A stretch of DNA of 64,000 nt from Clostridium sporogenes (GCF_001020205.1 NZ_CP011663.1:124001-188000); one strand, 5' to 3'. Counted from the stretch's first letter, positions 52,484 through 61,558 are shown. Program-made: numbers and translations. Notes: a model not told the origin generated them from the letters alone.

Positions 52484-52723
52484 TTATACAGGACTAGCTA
52501 GTCCCCATGCAGCACCACCAAGTGCACCAGAAGTATAGCCTTTCCATAATTTATTACCAGAGATACTTCCTTTATAAGCACCATGAATTGCTGCAGTGGT
52601 TACTCCAGCAGCACCACCTAGAACAGCACCAGCAATAGCACCACCTACTAATCCTCCATTTATATTTTCTAAATCATGTTTTGAAATTACTTTGTATTGT
52701 GAATTTTTTTTATAATTATTCAT
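52484..52723 (-). CDS. Class II bacteriocin precursor with double-glycine leader (peptide A)
   Basis: This 79-residue precursor has a 24-residue leader ending DLENINGG, the classic double-glycine site cut by C39-peptidase exporters. The predicted mature peptide has 55 residues: LVGGAIAGAVLGGAAG, a basic middle (YKGSISGNKLWKGYTSG) and GALGGAAWGLASPV. It is rich in Gly and Ala with several GxxxG-type spacings and contains one Trp in KLWKG and one in AWG, as in Blp-like or two-peptide class IIb bacteriocins. AGGAGG lies 7 bases before the ATG. It is 22 bases after the peptide B gene, which suggests the two act together. No cysteine is present in the mature part. Confidence 0.82.
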   Translation of the reverse strand: MNNYKKNSQYKVISKHDLENINGGLVGGAIAGAVLGGAAGVTTAAIHGAYKGSISGNKLWKGYTSGALGGAAWGLASPV

Positions 52724-52745
52724 AATAAGCCTCCTAATGATAAAA

Positions 52746-52955
52746 TTAATCCCAAGCAGTATATATTATAGTGCCAACAGCACCACCTACTATTCCACCT
52801 ACTACAGTTCCTACAGGGCCACCAGCAGTACCAACTGAAGCTCCAATTTTAGCACCGATATATCCACCGCCACCAGCAGCAATACTGCATCCAACGGCAT
52901 CCCAATTAACCCCACCATTAATATTTTCTAATTCCATTAAACTTATTTGTTCCAT
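52746..52955 (-). CDS. Class II bacteriocin precursor with double-glycine leader (peptide B)
   Basis: This 69-residue precursor has a short 15-residue leader, MEQISLMELENINGG, and a predicted 54-residue mature peptide starting VNWDAVGCSIAAGGGG. It is Gly-rich throughout (GAKIGASVGTAGG, GTVVGGIVGGAVG) with repeated GxxxG patterns typical of membrane-inserting helix pairs in class IIb bacteriocins, and it ends TAWD. One cysteine is present, so no internal disulfide is possible. AGGAGG precedes the ATG. It is the first gene of the - strand operon and has a good promoter. Confidence 0.82.
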   Translation of the reverse strand: MEQISLMELENINGGVNWDAVGCSIAAGGGGYIGAKIGASVGTAGGPVGTVVGGIVGGAVGTIIYTAWD

Positions 52956-53000
52956 AATAAATTCCTCCTATAGTTAATTTTGTAATCTTTTCGAAAAGTC

Positions 53001-53035
53001 GTTATAATTATAACAGAATATAATACCTAATTCAA
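53001..53035 (-). promoter_or_regulatory. Promoter of the bacteriocin precursors with palindromic operator
   Basis: On the - strand, TTGAAT (53030-53035) and TATAAT (53007-53012) are 17 bp apart. The perfect 14-bp palindrome GTTATAATTATAAC (53001-53014) covers the -10 box, a plausible repressor or activator site in the divergent region. Confidence 0.6.
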
Positions 53036-53129
53036 CAATTTTATACAATTAAGTGAAAAAAATGTTATTTTAGTATATAATATCAATGTATTAATTATAA
53101 ATAATAAAAACAAACAAAAGAGGTGCCAA

Positions 53130-55352
53130 ATGAGATATTTTTTCAACAAATACGTATGTATTAAACAACATGACTATAAAGATTGTGGTGCTGCTTGTCT
53201 TGCAACTATATGCAAGCAGTATGGTTTAAAGTATCCAATATCAAAAATAAGAGAAGTTGCAGGAACAGATAAGGAAGGTACAAGTGCTCTTGGGGTAATT
53301 AAGGCTGCAGAGGAGCTTGGATTTACTGCTAAGGGAGTTAAGGCAAGTAAACCAGAGGATTTATTTAGTGAAATACCTCTTCCTTGTATAGCTCATGTGG
53401 TTATAGATAAAAAATTACTACATTATGTAGTTATTCATAAGATAAGCCAAAAGGAAATTATAATTGCAGATCCTGGTAAGGGGATTGTTAAATATACTCC
53501 ACAGGAGTTTTTTCAGATTTGGACAGGTATACTTCTTATTATGACTCCTACTGTAAAGTTTGAAAATGGAAATAAGAAAAAGGGATTATTTCAAAGGTTT
53601 TTTAAACTTATAAAGCCTCAAAAAAAGCTTCTTATAAATATATTTTTATCCTCTATTATATTGACTATTTTAGGAATTATAGGAGCTTTTTATTTTAAGG
53701 TTATTTTAGATGATATTATACCAAACAATTTAAACAAAAGTCTTCATATGATATCTATTGGAATAATAGTTTTAACTCTTTTTAGAGTTTTATTAGATGC
53801 CTTTAGAACACAGCTTTTAATTTATTTGGGGCAAAATATGGACATACCATTAATGCTTGGATATTATGAGCATGTTATAAATCTTCCTATGAACTTTTTT
53901 GGAACTCGTGAGGTAGGAGAGATTATATCAAGATTTAATGATGCATCTAAAATAAGAGATGCTATATCTGGGGCTACCCTAACTATGATGATAGATAGTC
54001 TTATGGTTATTATAGGTGGAATATTTTTATATACTTCAAATAGTCTATTATTTGGTATAACCATAGTTCCAGTTGTATTATACATAATTATTGTTTGGGT
54101 TTTTAATAAACCTTTGGAGGAAGTAAATAGAAGTGTTATGGAAGATAATGCAAAACTTACTTCATATCTTGTAGAATCATTAAATGGAGTAGAAACTATA
54201 AAAGCCTTTAATGCTGAAGGTGAAGTTAATTTAGAGACAGAAAAGAGATTTATATCCCTTATAAAAAGTGTGTTTAAAAATGGTTTTATAAATAATCTTC
54301 ACGGTTCAATAAAGGGAAGTGTTAAGGCGGTATTTGCTGTAGTTATCCTTTGGGTTGGAACACATCAAGTTCTAAAAGGATCTATGTCTATAGGACAACT
54401 TATAAGTTTTAATGCATTACTTGCATATTTTTTAGATCCTATAGAAAATATAATAAATCTTCAACCACAGCTTCAAACAGCAGTAGTGGCCGGGGAAAGG
54501 CTTGGAGAAATATTAGATTTGGAGCTTGAAAAAAGTATAGATGAAGAGAAAAAAATTAAACCTCAATCCTTACTAGGAAATATAGAATTTAAAGATGTAG
54601 ATTTTAGATATGGAACTAGAAAGCTTATACTTAAGGATATAAATATGAATATAAAGTCTGGTGAGAGGATTGCTTTAGTTGGAGAAAGTGGTTCAGGTAA
54701 AACTACCTTAGCAAAGCTACTTATGAATTTTTATCAATGTGAAAAAGGTGAAATATTAATAAATACATATAATATAAAGGATATAAATATAGAAACTTTA
54801 AGGGATAAAATAGCGTATATATCCCAAGAAACTTTTCTATTTAATGGAACTATAAAAGAAAACTTATCCTTAGGAAATCCTTATATTACATATGAAGAGA
54901 TTATAGAAGCTTGTAAAAGGGCACAAATACATGATTTTATAAATTCACTTCCCCTAAGATATAACACATTAGTAGAGGAGAATGGGTCTAACTTTTCAGG
55001 TGGACAAAAACAAAGATTATCTATAGCTAGAGCAATACTTAAAAAACCACAAATATTGATAATGGATGAGGCTACAAGTAGCTTAGATTCTATAACAGAG
55101 AGAGCTATAGAAAATACTATGAATGAATTCAGTGAAGGTATAACAACTATTATAATAGCCCATAGATTAAGTACTATTAGAAGATGTAATACTATATATG
55201 TTTTAGATAGAGGTGAGATTATAGAGAAAGGATCGCATGATGAATTAATAAATATTGAAGGTAGGTATTATAACCTTTGGAAGGATCAACTTCCCTTTGA
55301 TGATGTTAAACTTGAAGTTGCTGCATCAAAGGATAAGGGAGGGATTAACTAA
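53130..55352 (+). CDS. Peptidase-containing ABC transporter for double-glycine peptides (C39 family)
   Basis: This 740-residue bifunctional exporter removes double-glycine leaders and exports the mature peptide. The N-terminal C39 peptidase (about 1-135) has catalytic Cys19 in DYKDCGAAC, His98 in LLHYVVIH and Asp114 in IADPGKG. The membrane domain follows (about 165-440) and then the ATPase domain with Walker A GESGSGKTT from residue 518, FSGGQKQR at 622-629 and LIMDEATSSLD. AGAGGTG precedes the ATG. It diverges from the two precursor genes and its stop codon overlaps the next gene by one base. The same protein type in lactic acid bacteria is LagD/LcnC/ComA. Confidence 0.94.
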   Translation: MRYFFNKYVCIKQHDYKDCGAACLATICKQYGLKYPISKIREVAGTDKEGTSALGVIKAAEELGFTAKGVKASKPEDLFSEIPLPCIAHVVIDKKLLHYVVIHKISQKEIIIADPGKGIVKYTPQEFFQIWTGILLIMTPTVKFENGNKKKGLFQRFFKLIKPQKKLLINIFLSSIILTILGIIGAFYFKVILDDIIPNNLNKSLHMISIGIIVLTLFRVLLDAFRTQLLIYLGQNMDIPLMLGYYEHVINLPMNFFGTREVGEIISRFNDASKIRDAISGATLTMMIDSLMVIIGGIFLYTSNSLLFGITIVPVVLYIIIVWVFNKPLEEVNRSVMEDNAKLTSYLVESLNGVETIKAFNAEGEVNLETEKRFISLIKSVFKNGFINNLHGSIKGSVKAVFAVVILWVGTHQVLKGSMSIGQLISFNALLAYFLDPIENIINLQPQLQTAVVAGERLGEILDLELEKSIDEEKKIKPQSLLGNIEFKDVDFRYGTRKLILKDINMNIKSGERIALVGESGSGKTTLAKLLMNFYQCEKGEILINTYNIKDINIETLRDKIAYISQETFLFNGTIKENLSLGNPYITYEEIIEACKRAQIHDFINSLPLRYNTLVEENGSNFSGGQKQRLSIARAILKKPQILIMDEATSSLDSITERAIENTMNEFSEGITTIIIAHRLSTIRRCNTIYVLDRGEIIEKGSHDELINIEGRYYNLWKDQLPFDDVKLEVAASKDKGGIN

Positions 55353-56782
55353 TGAAGCCAATAATACAAAATATTGATGAAATGAAAGATAGTAGAGAAA
55401 TATTAGAATCTAAACCTCACCCCTTTACAACTATTTTTATTTATATATTACTTTTAATATTTTTAAGTGCCTTTATATGGTGTTGGTTTGCTGAAAAGGA
55501 AATAGTTGTAGATGTACAAGGTGTAGTTAGACCTAATGAAAATATTCATAAGGTATCTAATCTTTTAGGAAGTAAGGTTTTATCTGTAAATTTTAAAAAT
55601 GGTGATAAAGTAGAAAAGGGCAAGGTTTTATATACCTTAGAACACAAAGAATTAGATGTTCAAAAGAGTTCATTAGATAAAAGTAAAAAGGACTTAGAAA
55701 AAGAAATAAGTAATTTAGAAAAATTAAAGAAAAGTATATCAGATAATAAAAATTATTTTACAGATAGTAAAGATGAAAAAGAGTACTATAACAAATATTT
55801 AAGTTATGAAAAAAGCAAAAAAAACCCTGACAATAATAAAAAGATAGTAGATTCACAAATAGATAATTTAAATGCTAAGATAAGTAATTTAAATTTATTA
55901 AAAAAGTCAGCACAAAATAATACTAACTATTTAAGTTCTGGTACTTCTTATTATAGTCAATTTAGGGATTATAAAATAAATTTAGAAGGCAATGAAAAAA
56001 ATATAAAAGCCTTAGAAGATTCCTATAATTCTTTAAAGAATAAGAAGGCAGAAGAAGTTTTAATAAATGATGCAAAAGCTAAACTTGAAGCCTCTAAATT
56101 AGAACTTACAAAATATAAAAATCAATTTACATTAAATATAGAAAATGCTATAGAGGAATGTAATGATAAAATAAAAGATTTAAATAATCAAATGTCAAGC
56201 AGTGATGATGCAAAAGAAATAAATGAAGAAAAGATAAAAAGTTCTTCTTTAGTTGAAATTGATAATTCAATAAAGTTAAGTAAACAAAAACTTGAAGAAA
56301 TAAAAACTAATTTAAAAGTTATAGATATGAATATTGAAAAGTGTACTATAAAAGCTCCTATAGATGGTATTGTTGATATAAGTACTCCGATTAAAACAGG
56401 GGATTTACTAGGTGAAGGACAAGAAGTTTTAAATATACTACCATCTGAATCAAAATATAAAATAGATCTTATGATACTTAATAAAGATATAGCCAATATA
56501 AAGAAAGGTACTACTATAAAATATGATTTTCAATCCTTACCTTATAAGGAATATGGATATTTAGATGGTAAATTAGAAAATATAAGTGTTGATTCAAAGG
56601 TAGATCCTAAAAGTGGAGTGAGTTTTTATACCGGTGAGGCCTCTATAGATAGTAAGCCTTTATATAGCCATAAAGGAGAAAAGGCACAAATAAAATCTGG
56701 TATGGTATGTACAGCAAAAATAATAACAAGAAAAGAAAAGATGCTTTATTATTTATTAGAAAAGATAAATTTAAAAGAGTAA
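55352..56782 (+). CDS. HlyD/LcnD-family bacteriocin secretion accessory protein
   Basis: This 476-residue membrane-fusion-type protein works with the upstream C39 exporter. It has one membrane segment at about residues 27-46 (TIFIYILLLIFLSAFIWCWF), a first biotinyl-lipoyl-like half (VRPNENIHKVSNLLGSKVLS, FKNGDKVEKGKVLYTLE), a long coiled coil of about 240 residues, and the second half CTIKAPIDGIVDISTPIKTGDLL. Its start overlaps the exporter stop by one base, so the two are translationally coupled. Homologues such as LcnD and MesE are needed for class II bacteriocin export in Gram-positive hosts. Confidence 0.9.
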   Translation: MKPIIQNIDEMKDSREILESKPHPFTTIFIYILLLIFLSAFIWCWFAEKEIVVDVQGVVRPNENIHKVSNLLGSKVLSVNFKNGDKVEKGKVLYTLEHKELDVQKSSLDKSKKDLEKEISNLEKLKKSISDNKNYFTDSKDEKEYYNKYLSYEKSKKNPDNNKKIVDSQIDNLNAKISNLNLLKKSAQNNTNYLSSGTSYYSQFRDYKINLEGNEKNIKALEDSYNSLKNKKAEEVLINDAKAKLEASKLELTKYKNQFTLNIENAIEECNDKIKDLNNQMSSSDDAKEINEEKIKSSSLVEIDNSIKLSKQKLEEIKTNLKVIDMNIEKCTIKAPIDGIVDISTPIKTGDLLGEGQEVLNILPSESKYKIDLMILNKDIANIKKGTTIKYDFQSLPYKEYGYLDGKLENISVDSKVDPKSGVSFYTGEASIDSKPLYSHKGEKAQIKSGMVCTAKIITRKEKMLYYLLEKINLKE

Positions 56783-56802
56783 TTTTATAGTATTTTTTAT
56801 TT

Positions 56803-57057
56803 TAAAGAGTTATATTATTTTCTCTTGGTTTAAAAAATGGGGATATGTGGTGTAAAAGGCATTTGAACAAGATTAGAGATTCTTATTCGTTTTTGTAAAA
56901 TATATGTATGTTCCAAATTATTGTCTGAGCGTTCAGCGAGTTATGATTTGAAACCATATATTTTAAGAAAAAACAAATTAGGATCTCTTATTGAAGTGAA
57001 TTGCCTTTCTAACCACATATCCCTTTTTTAAACCAAAGGTAGTATAACTTCCTTTTA
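56803..57057. mobile_element. Fold-back (MITE-like) element
   Basis: Almost the whole segment is one imperfect inverted repeat. The best part has arms 56825-56928 and 56933-57036, which start TTGGTTTAAAAAA and end TTTTTTAAACCAA, share GATATGTGGT / ACCACATATC, AAAGGC / GCCTTT and AAAATATATG / CATATATTTT, and meet at CTGAGCGTTCAG. Weaker similarity extends to about 56803 and 57057. It carries no open frame of note. Length, self-complementarity and position between an accessory operon and a housekeeping gene fit a non-autonomous transposon-like repeat; as RNA it would also act as a strong terminator. Confidence 0.6.
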
Positions 57058-57168
57058 AGTGACAATTTCTTTAAAATGTTCTTAAATACTTTTAATTATT
57101 TGGGTTTTATTATAGAATAAAGTAGAGTTATAATTAAAATTTTATTTATACTATATATGGAGGGCGTA

Positions 57169-57657
57169 ATGGATAGAGTAGATAAGAACAATTATTATTT
57201 AGATATATGTGAGACTATTTTAGAAAGAGGCACATGCCTTAGAAGAAACTTTGCTGCTATAATAGTTAAGAATGATGAGATAATGGCAACAGGTTATGCA
57301 GGAGCACCTCGAGGAAGAAAAAATTGTTGTGATTTAGGATATTGTAAAAGGGAAGAGCTAAAGGTACCTCGAGGTACTAGATATGAACTTTGTAGATCTG
57401 TTCATGCAGAACAGAATGCTATCATATCTGCTAGAAGACAAGACATGATAGCATCAACTATGTATTTAGTTGGTAAAGAATATAATACTGGTAAATATGT
57501 GGCCAATGCTGGTCCTTGTTCTCTTTGTAAAAGATTTATAATAAATTCTGGTATTGATAAAGTAGTTATAAGAGATTCAAAAGAAAAATTTAGAATTATA
57601 CAGGTTGAGGAATGGATAGAAAATGATGATTCATTAGATGGTGATGGATCTTATTAA
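57169..57657 (+). CDS. Deoxycytidylate deaminase-like protein (ComEB type)
   Basis: This 162-residue zinc-dependent deaminase is of the dCMP/ComEB family, which turns dCMP into dUMP for dTMP synthesis. The zinc site is SVHAEQNAI (His and catalytic Glu) and GPCSLCKRF (two Cys). FAAIIVKNDEIMATGYAGAPRG is the substrate loop. The C-terminus is acidic. I chose ATG 57169 because GGAGGG lies 5 bases upstream; an ATG at 57157 overlaps that site. It starts an operon-like run with the envelope genes downstream. Confidence 0.88.
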   Translation: MDRVDKNNYYLDICETILERGTCLRRNFAAIIVKNDEIMATGYAGAPRGRKNCCDLGYCKREELKVPRGTRYELCRSVHAEQNAIISARRQDMIASTMYLVGKEYNTGKYVANAGPCSLCKRFIINSGIDKVVIRDSKEKFRIIQVEEWIENDDSLDGDGSY

Positions 57658-57763
57658 TTAAAAATAAATTGATTTATAGCTCTTTTGTTTATCATAGCTG
57701 GTTTGGCATAGTTAATGTTGATTAAATAATAAGTCCTGTAATTAGATTAAGGAGAGTTTTATA

Positions 57764-58798
57764 ATGGATACAAAATTATACATAATTGGAGCTATTACAG
57801 CTATAGTGCTATCAGTTATTTTAACACCTATAGTAAAAAAAGCTGCATTTATACTAGGTGTAGTAGATATACCTAAGGATGAAAGAAAAATTCATAAAAA
57901 ACCTATACCACTTTTAGGTGGTATAGCAATATACATATCTTTTGTAGTTGCCTTGATATTAAAAAAAGGCCCTCTAACTTTAGAAGAAATAGGAATAATA
58001 TTAGGATCTACTGTTATAGTTATAGGTGGATTTATTGATGATAAGTATGATATTTCTCCTATAAAAAAGATTATATTTCAATTAGCTGCAGCTATTTGTT
58101 TAATAATGTGTGGATTAAAAATACAATTTATAACTAATCCTTTTGATCAAGCTACATTATATGTGGGATTGCATGCTTTGGCTATACCTATAACTATATT
58201 ATGGGTCATAGGTATAACTAACGCTTTAAATTTAATAGATGGGCTTGATGGATTGGCAGCAGGAGTTGCATTAATTTCATGTATTACAATGTTTGTAATA
58301 GCTGTTTTAAATCAAAGATGGGAAGCAGCTATATTAACTAGTATATTAAGTGGTTCTATATTAGGATTCTTGCCTTATAACTTTAATCCAGCATCCATAT
58401 TTATGGGGGATACTGGATCCCAACTTTTAGGGTTTTTGCTAGCAGCTATATCTATAGAGGGAGCTATTAAGTCTGCTACAGCTTTTGCTATAGTTGTACC
58501 AATATTAGCATTAGGATTACCTATATATGACACATTATTTGCTATGATTAGAAGAAAAATAAATGGAAAACCAATAATGCAAGCAGACAGAGGTCATCTT
58601 CATCATAGGCTTTTAGATATGGGATTAACTCAACGTCAAGCAGTTATAATAATGTATTTAATAAGTGCTGTATTAGGAAGCTTTGCTATAATAGCCATGC
58701 AAATAAGTAATCAAAAGTCATATTTTTTACTTACAGCAATAATGTTAGCTCTTATACTAATAGCATGGAAATGTGGATTTTTTAGTCATAAAGAATAA
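57764..58798 (+). CDS. Undecaprenyl-phosphate GlcNAc-1-phosphate transferase (TagO/WecA family)
   Basis: This 344-residue integral membrane enzyme of the MraY/WecA superfamily moves a sugar-1-phosphate from a UDP-sugar to undecaprenyl phosphate, starting teichoic acid or polysaccharide synthesis. About ten membrane helices are visible. Diagnostic parts are KKPIPLLGGIAIYI, GGFIDDKYDISPIKKI with the metal-binding Asp pair, NALNLIDGLDGLAAGV, FMGDTGSQLLGFLLA and the His-rich RGHLHHRLLDMG. AAGGAG precedes the ATG. It lies 13 bases before the UDP-GlcNAc 2-epimerase gene, as in many envelope clusters. Confidence 0.9.
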   Translation: MDTKLYIIGAITAIVLSVILTPIVKKAAFILGVVDIPKDERKIHKKPIPLLGGIAIYISFVVALILKKGPLTLEEIGIILGSTVIVIGGFIDDKYDISPIKKIIFQLAAAICLIMCGLKIQFITNPFDQATLYVGLHALAIPITILWVIGITNALNLIDGLDGLAAGVALISCITMFVIAVLNQRWEAAILTSILSGSILGFLPYNFNPASIFMGDTGSQLLGFLLAAISIEGAIKSATAFAIVVPILALGLPIYDTLFAMIRRKINGKPIMQADRGHLHHRLLDMGLTQRQAVIIMYLISAVLGSFAIIAMQISNQKSYFLLTAIMLALILIAWKCGFFSHKE

Positions 58799-58811
58799 GG
58801 AGGCAAGGAAA

Positions 58812-59969
58812 GTGGATAAGATAAAAACTATTACTATATTTGGAACTAGACCAGAAGCTATAAAAATGGCACCTTTAGTTAAAGAATTAGAAAAAAGAGA
58901 AGAAATAGAAAATAGGGTGTGTGTGACAGCACAACATAGAGAAATGTTAGATCAAGTTTTAGAATTATTCGATATAAAACCAGATTTTGATCTTAATATA
59001 ATGCAATCAAAACAAAGTCTTACAGGTATAACTACAAGAGTGTTAGAAGGATTAGAAGAAATTTTTGAAAAAGAAAAACCTAATTTAATATTAGTTCATG
59101 GTGATACAACTACAACTTTTGCAGGAGCCTTAGCAGGTTTTTATAAGCAAATAAAAGTAGGGCATGTAGAAGCTGGATTAAGAACTTTTGATAAGTATTT
59201 TCCTTTCCCAGAGGAAATGAACAGAAAACTTACAGGAAGTATAGCAGATTTAAATTTTGCCCCTACTATAGGTTCTAAAAATAATTTATTAAGAGAGGCT
59301 ATAGATGAAGACAGCATATTTGTAACAGGAAATACAGTTATAGATGCTATGGAGTTTACTGTAGAACAAGATTACGCTTTTGAAAATAAAGATTTAAATG
59401 AAATAGATTATAAAAATAAAAAAGTAATAATGGTTACAGCTCATAGAAGAGAAAATTGGGGAGAAGGTATAGAAAATATATGTAATGCGTTAAAAACTAT
59501 AATAGAAAAATACAAGGATGTAGAGATTGTATATTTAGTTCATTTAAACCCAGTGGTAAGAGATACAGTTTATAGTATTTTGGGGGATTTAGAAAGAGTA
59601 CATTTATTAGATCCATTAGATACAAAAGAAACACATAATTTAATGAATAAATGTTATATGCTAATGACAGATTCAGGTGGACTTCAAGAAGAAGCACCAC
59701 ATTTAGGTAAGCCCGTTTTAGTACTAAGAGATGTAACAGAGAGACCAGAAGCTGTAAAAGTAGGAACAGTTAAGCTTGTGGGGACAGATAAGGAAGTTAT
59801 AACTAAAGAAGCCTCTAATTTAATAGAAAACAAACAAAAATATGATATTATGAGCAGAGCTATAAACCCATATGGGGATGGTAAGGCATCAACTAGAATA
59901 GTGGATAGTATATTATATTATTTTGATAAGATAGAAAAAAGACCAGAAGAATTCCACGTTAATAAATAA
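58812..59969 (+). CDS. wecB: UDP-N-acetylglucosamine 2-epimerase (non-hydrolysing)
   Basis: The enzyme interconverts UDP-GlcNAc and UDP-ManNAc for wall polymers. The 385-residue protein begins IKTITIFGTRPEAIKMAPLV and has CVTAQHREMLDQVLELF, LVHGDTTTTFAGALAG, VGHVEAGLRTFDKYFPFPEEMNR, TAHRRENWGEG and TDSGGLQEEAP. I chose GTG 58812 because AAGGAGG lies 7 bases upstream; an in-frame ATG at 58773 lies inside the preceding gene. A hairpin terminator follows, before the atp operon. Confidence 0.95.
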   Translation: MDKIKTITIFGTRPEAIKMAPLVKELEKREEIENRVCVTAQHREMLDQVLELFDIKPDFDLNIMQSKQSLTGITTRVLEGLEEIFEKEKPNLILVHGDTTTTFAGALAGFYKQIKVGHVEAGLRTFDKYFPFPEEMNRKLTGSIADLNFAPTIGSKNNLLREAIDEDSIFVTGNTVIDAMEFTVEQDYAFENKDLNEIDYKNKKVIMVTAHRRENWGEGIENICNALKTIIEKYKDVEIVYLVHLNPVVRDTVYSILGDLERVHLLDPLDTKETHNLMNKCYMLMTDSGGLQEEAPHLGKPVLVLRDVTERPEAVKVGTVKLVGTDKEVITKEASNLIENKQKYDIMSRAINPYGDGKASTRIVDSILYYFDKIEKRPEEFHVNK

Positions 59970-59992
59970 TAAAATAAAATATGGGGAAAATA

Positions 59993-60036
59993 AAGAACAA
60001 TATAAATATTATTTATTTATATTGTTTTTTTATTAA
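59993..60036 (+). terminator. Rho-independent terminator after wecB
   Basis: The perfect stem AACAATATAAATA / TATTTATATTGTT has a short loop and is followed by TTTTTATT. Confidence 0.88.
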
Positions 60037-60392
60037 AAACAATTGAAAGAATGAAAAACGATTAATTCATTATTATTTTGCGAAATTGTAACAATTACTA
60101 TATAAAACAGTGATATTTATAATAAATTTTTAGCAGTTTTTTAATAAGCTTATAATTATATTATAAATTTTTTCAAAAAAATATTAAAGTTGAAAAAAAA
60201 GTATAAAAAAATTATGAAAAACAAAATATTTGGAATTGTGAATTAAATTATGAAATTGCATAAAATGTTTTAAAATATTCTTACAGTAAGGAATTCATAT
60301 TTATTTAAAGATAAGTAGCGGTTAAAAGCAAGTAAAACGTTTAAATTGATAATAATAGTCCTAAAAGGTTATAAATAAGTATAATTAAAATT
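60037..60392. other. AT-rich region upstream of the atp operon
   Basis: About 350 bases between the wecB terminator and the atp promoter hold no supported gene or RNA structure. A CTTACAGTAAG palindrome lies at about 60279-60289. The stretch may hold regulatory sites for the atp operon. Confidence 0.4.
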
Positions 60393-60420
60393 TTGACTAT
60401 TATACTATAAGTTATATAAT
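60393..60420 (+). promoter_or_regulatory. Sigma-A promoter of the atp operon
   Basis: TTGACT (60393-60398) and TATAAT (60415-60420) are 16 bp apart, 35 bases before the atpI start codon. Confidence 0.7.
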
Positions 60421-60455
60421 AAGTTATCACAAAGATGACTCCGGAGGATTTGTAA

Positions 60456-60824
60456 TTGATAAAAGAAATTAAAGAAATGATTTCTAAAGTAACAATATTT
60501 AATTTTATAATAGGAATAACTTTTTTTATTATTATCTATATAACCTTCAATATTAGTTATAGCTTTTGTTTTTTAATAGGATTAATAGTAGCTAATATTA
60601 ATCTATTTATAAATACTAAAACTACTAATATGGTAATAATAAAAAATAAAAATTCTATATTATCTATATTAGGTTTTTTTATTAGAATTATTATTGTGTG
60701 TATTTTAGGCCTTTTATTGTCTACAGATAACACAAAAAATATTATTCCTTTTTTACTTGGATATAGTTCAAATTTTATATCTATAATATTTTATGGAACC
60801 AATTTAGGTAAAAACAAAGTATAA
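60456..60824 (+). CDS. atpI: ATP synthase subunit I (AtpI-like)
   Basis: This 122-residue membrane protein has four hydrophobic segments (about 14-31, 33-50, 69-87 and 95-115) and is placed first in the atp operon, where AtpI helps c-ring assembly or magnesium supply. Sequence conservation in the family is low, so the call rests mainly on size, topology and position. The TTG start at 60456 is set by GGAGG 8 bases upstream. It lies 14 bases before atpB. Confidence 0.8.
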   Translation: MIKEIKEMISKVTIFNFIIGITFFIIIYITFNISYSFCFLIGLIVANINLFINTKTTNMVIIKNKNSILSILGFFIRIIIVCILGLLLSTDNTKNIIPFLLGYSSNFISIIFYGTNLGKNKV

Positions 60825-60838
60825 AAGGAAGTGATGAA

Positions 60839-61519
60839 TTGGAGAAATTTTCACCATTATTTTATATTAACTTATTTGGATATAAATTTGGTATTACCTC
60901 AAGTTTAGTAATTCAATGGGTAATTATTGCAATAGTAGCGTTATTAAGTATTATATTAACAAGAAATTTAAATAAAGTTCCAAGCAAAAGACAAACAGTT
61001 ATGGAAATGATGTTGGATTTAGTTAGGAATTTAGTTAATGAAAATATGGGAGAAGAATTTAAAAGCTTTATTCCATTTATAGGAACACTTATGATATATC
61101 TATTGCTTATGAATTTAGTTGGATTATTAGGCTTGAAACCACCAACTTTAGATTATAGTGTAGTGTTAGGAATGGCATTAATATCTTTTGTAGTAATACA
61201 AGGATATGCTATAAGAAAGTCTGGAGTAAAAAATTATTTTTTGGGATATGGTAAACCATATTTATTTTTATTGCCTTTAAACTTAATAGAGAGAGTTATG
61301 CTTCCAGTATCTTTGAGTTTGAGATTATTTGGTAATATAACAGCAGCAGTACTTATTATGGATTTGGTTTACTCAGCTTTAGCTAGTATAAGTTGGTTTG
61401 CTCAATTAGTAGTTCCTATTCCACTTCACATATATTTTGATGTGTTTGATGGAACTATTCAAATGGTTATATTTGTTATGTTAACTATGATTAATATAAA
61501 AGTAATAGCAGAACATTAA
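60839..61519 (+). CDS. atpB: ATP synthase F0 subunit a
   Basis: This 226-residue membrane subunit forms the ion half-channels beside the c-ring. Diagnostic text is LNLIERVMLPVSLSLRLFGNITAA, in which the Arg of LSLRLFGN is the essential one, and the C-terminal helix FDVFDGTIQMVIFVMLTMINI. AAGGAAGTG precedes the TTG start at 60839; no ATG is better placed. About six membrane helices are visible. It is second in the operon. Confidence 0.95.
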   Translation: MEKFSPLFYINLFGYKFGITSSLVIQWVIIAIVALLSIILTRNLNKVPSKRQTVMEMMLDLVRNLVNENMGEEFKSFIPFIGTLMIYLLLMNLVGLLGLKPPTLDYSVVLGMALISFVVIQGYAIRKSGVKNYFLGYGKPYLFLLPLNLIERVMLPVSLSLRLFGNITAAVLIMDLVYSALASISWFAQLVVPIPLHIYFDVFDGTIQMVIFVMLTMINIKVIAEH

Positions 61520-61558
61520 TAAAAAACATAAACTTTTAAATTTAAGGAGGAATTTGGT

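Noticed and set aside
52771..52977. A + strand frame opposite the peptide B gene, rich in Pro
   Set aside because: It is the complement of Gly-rich codons of the bacteriocin gene. The - strand frame has a double-glycine leader, a good ribosome binding site and a promoter; this one has none.
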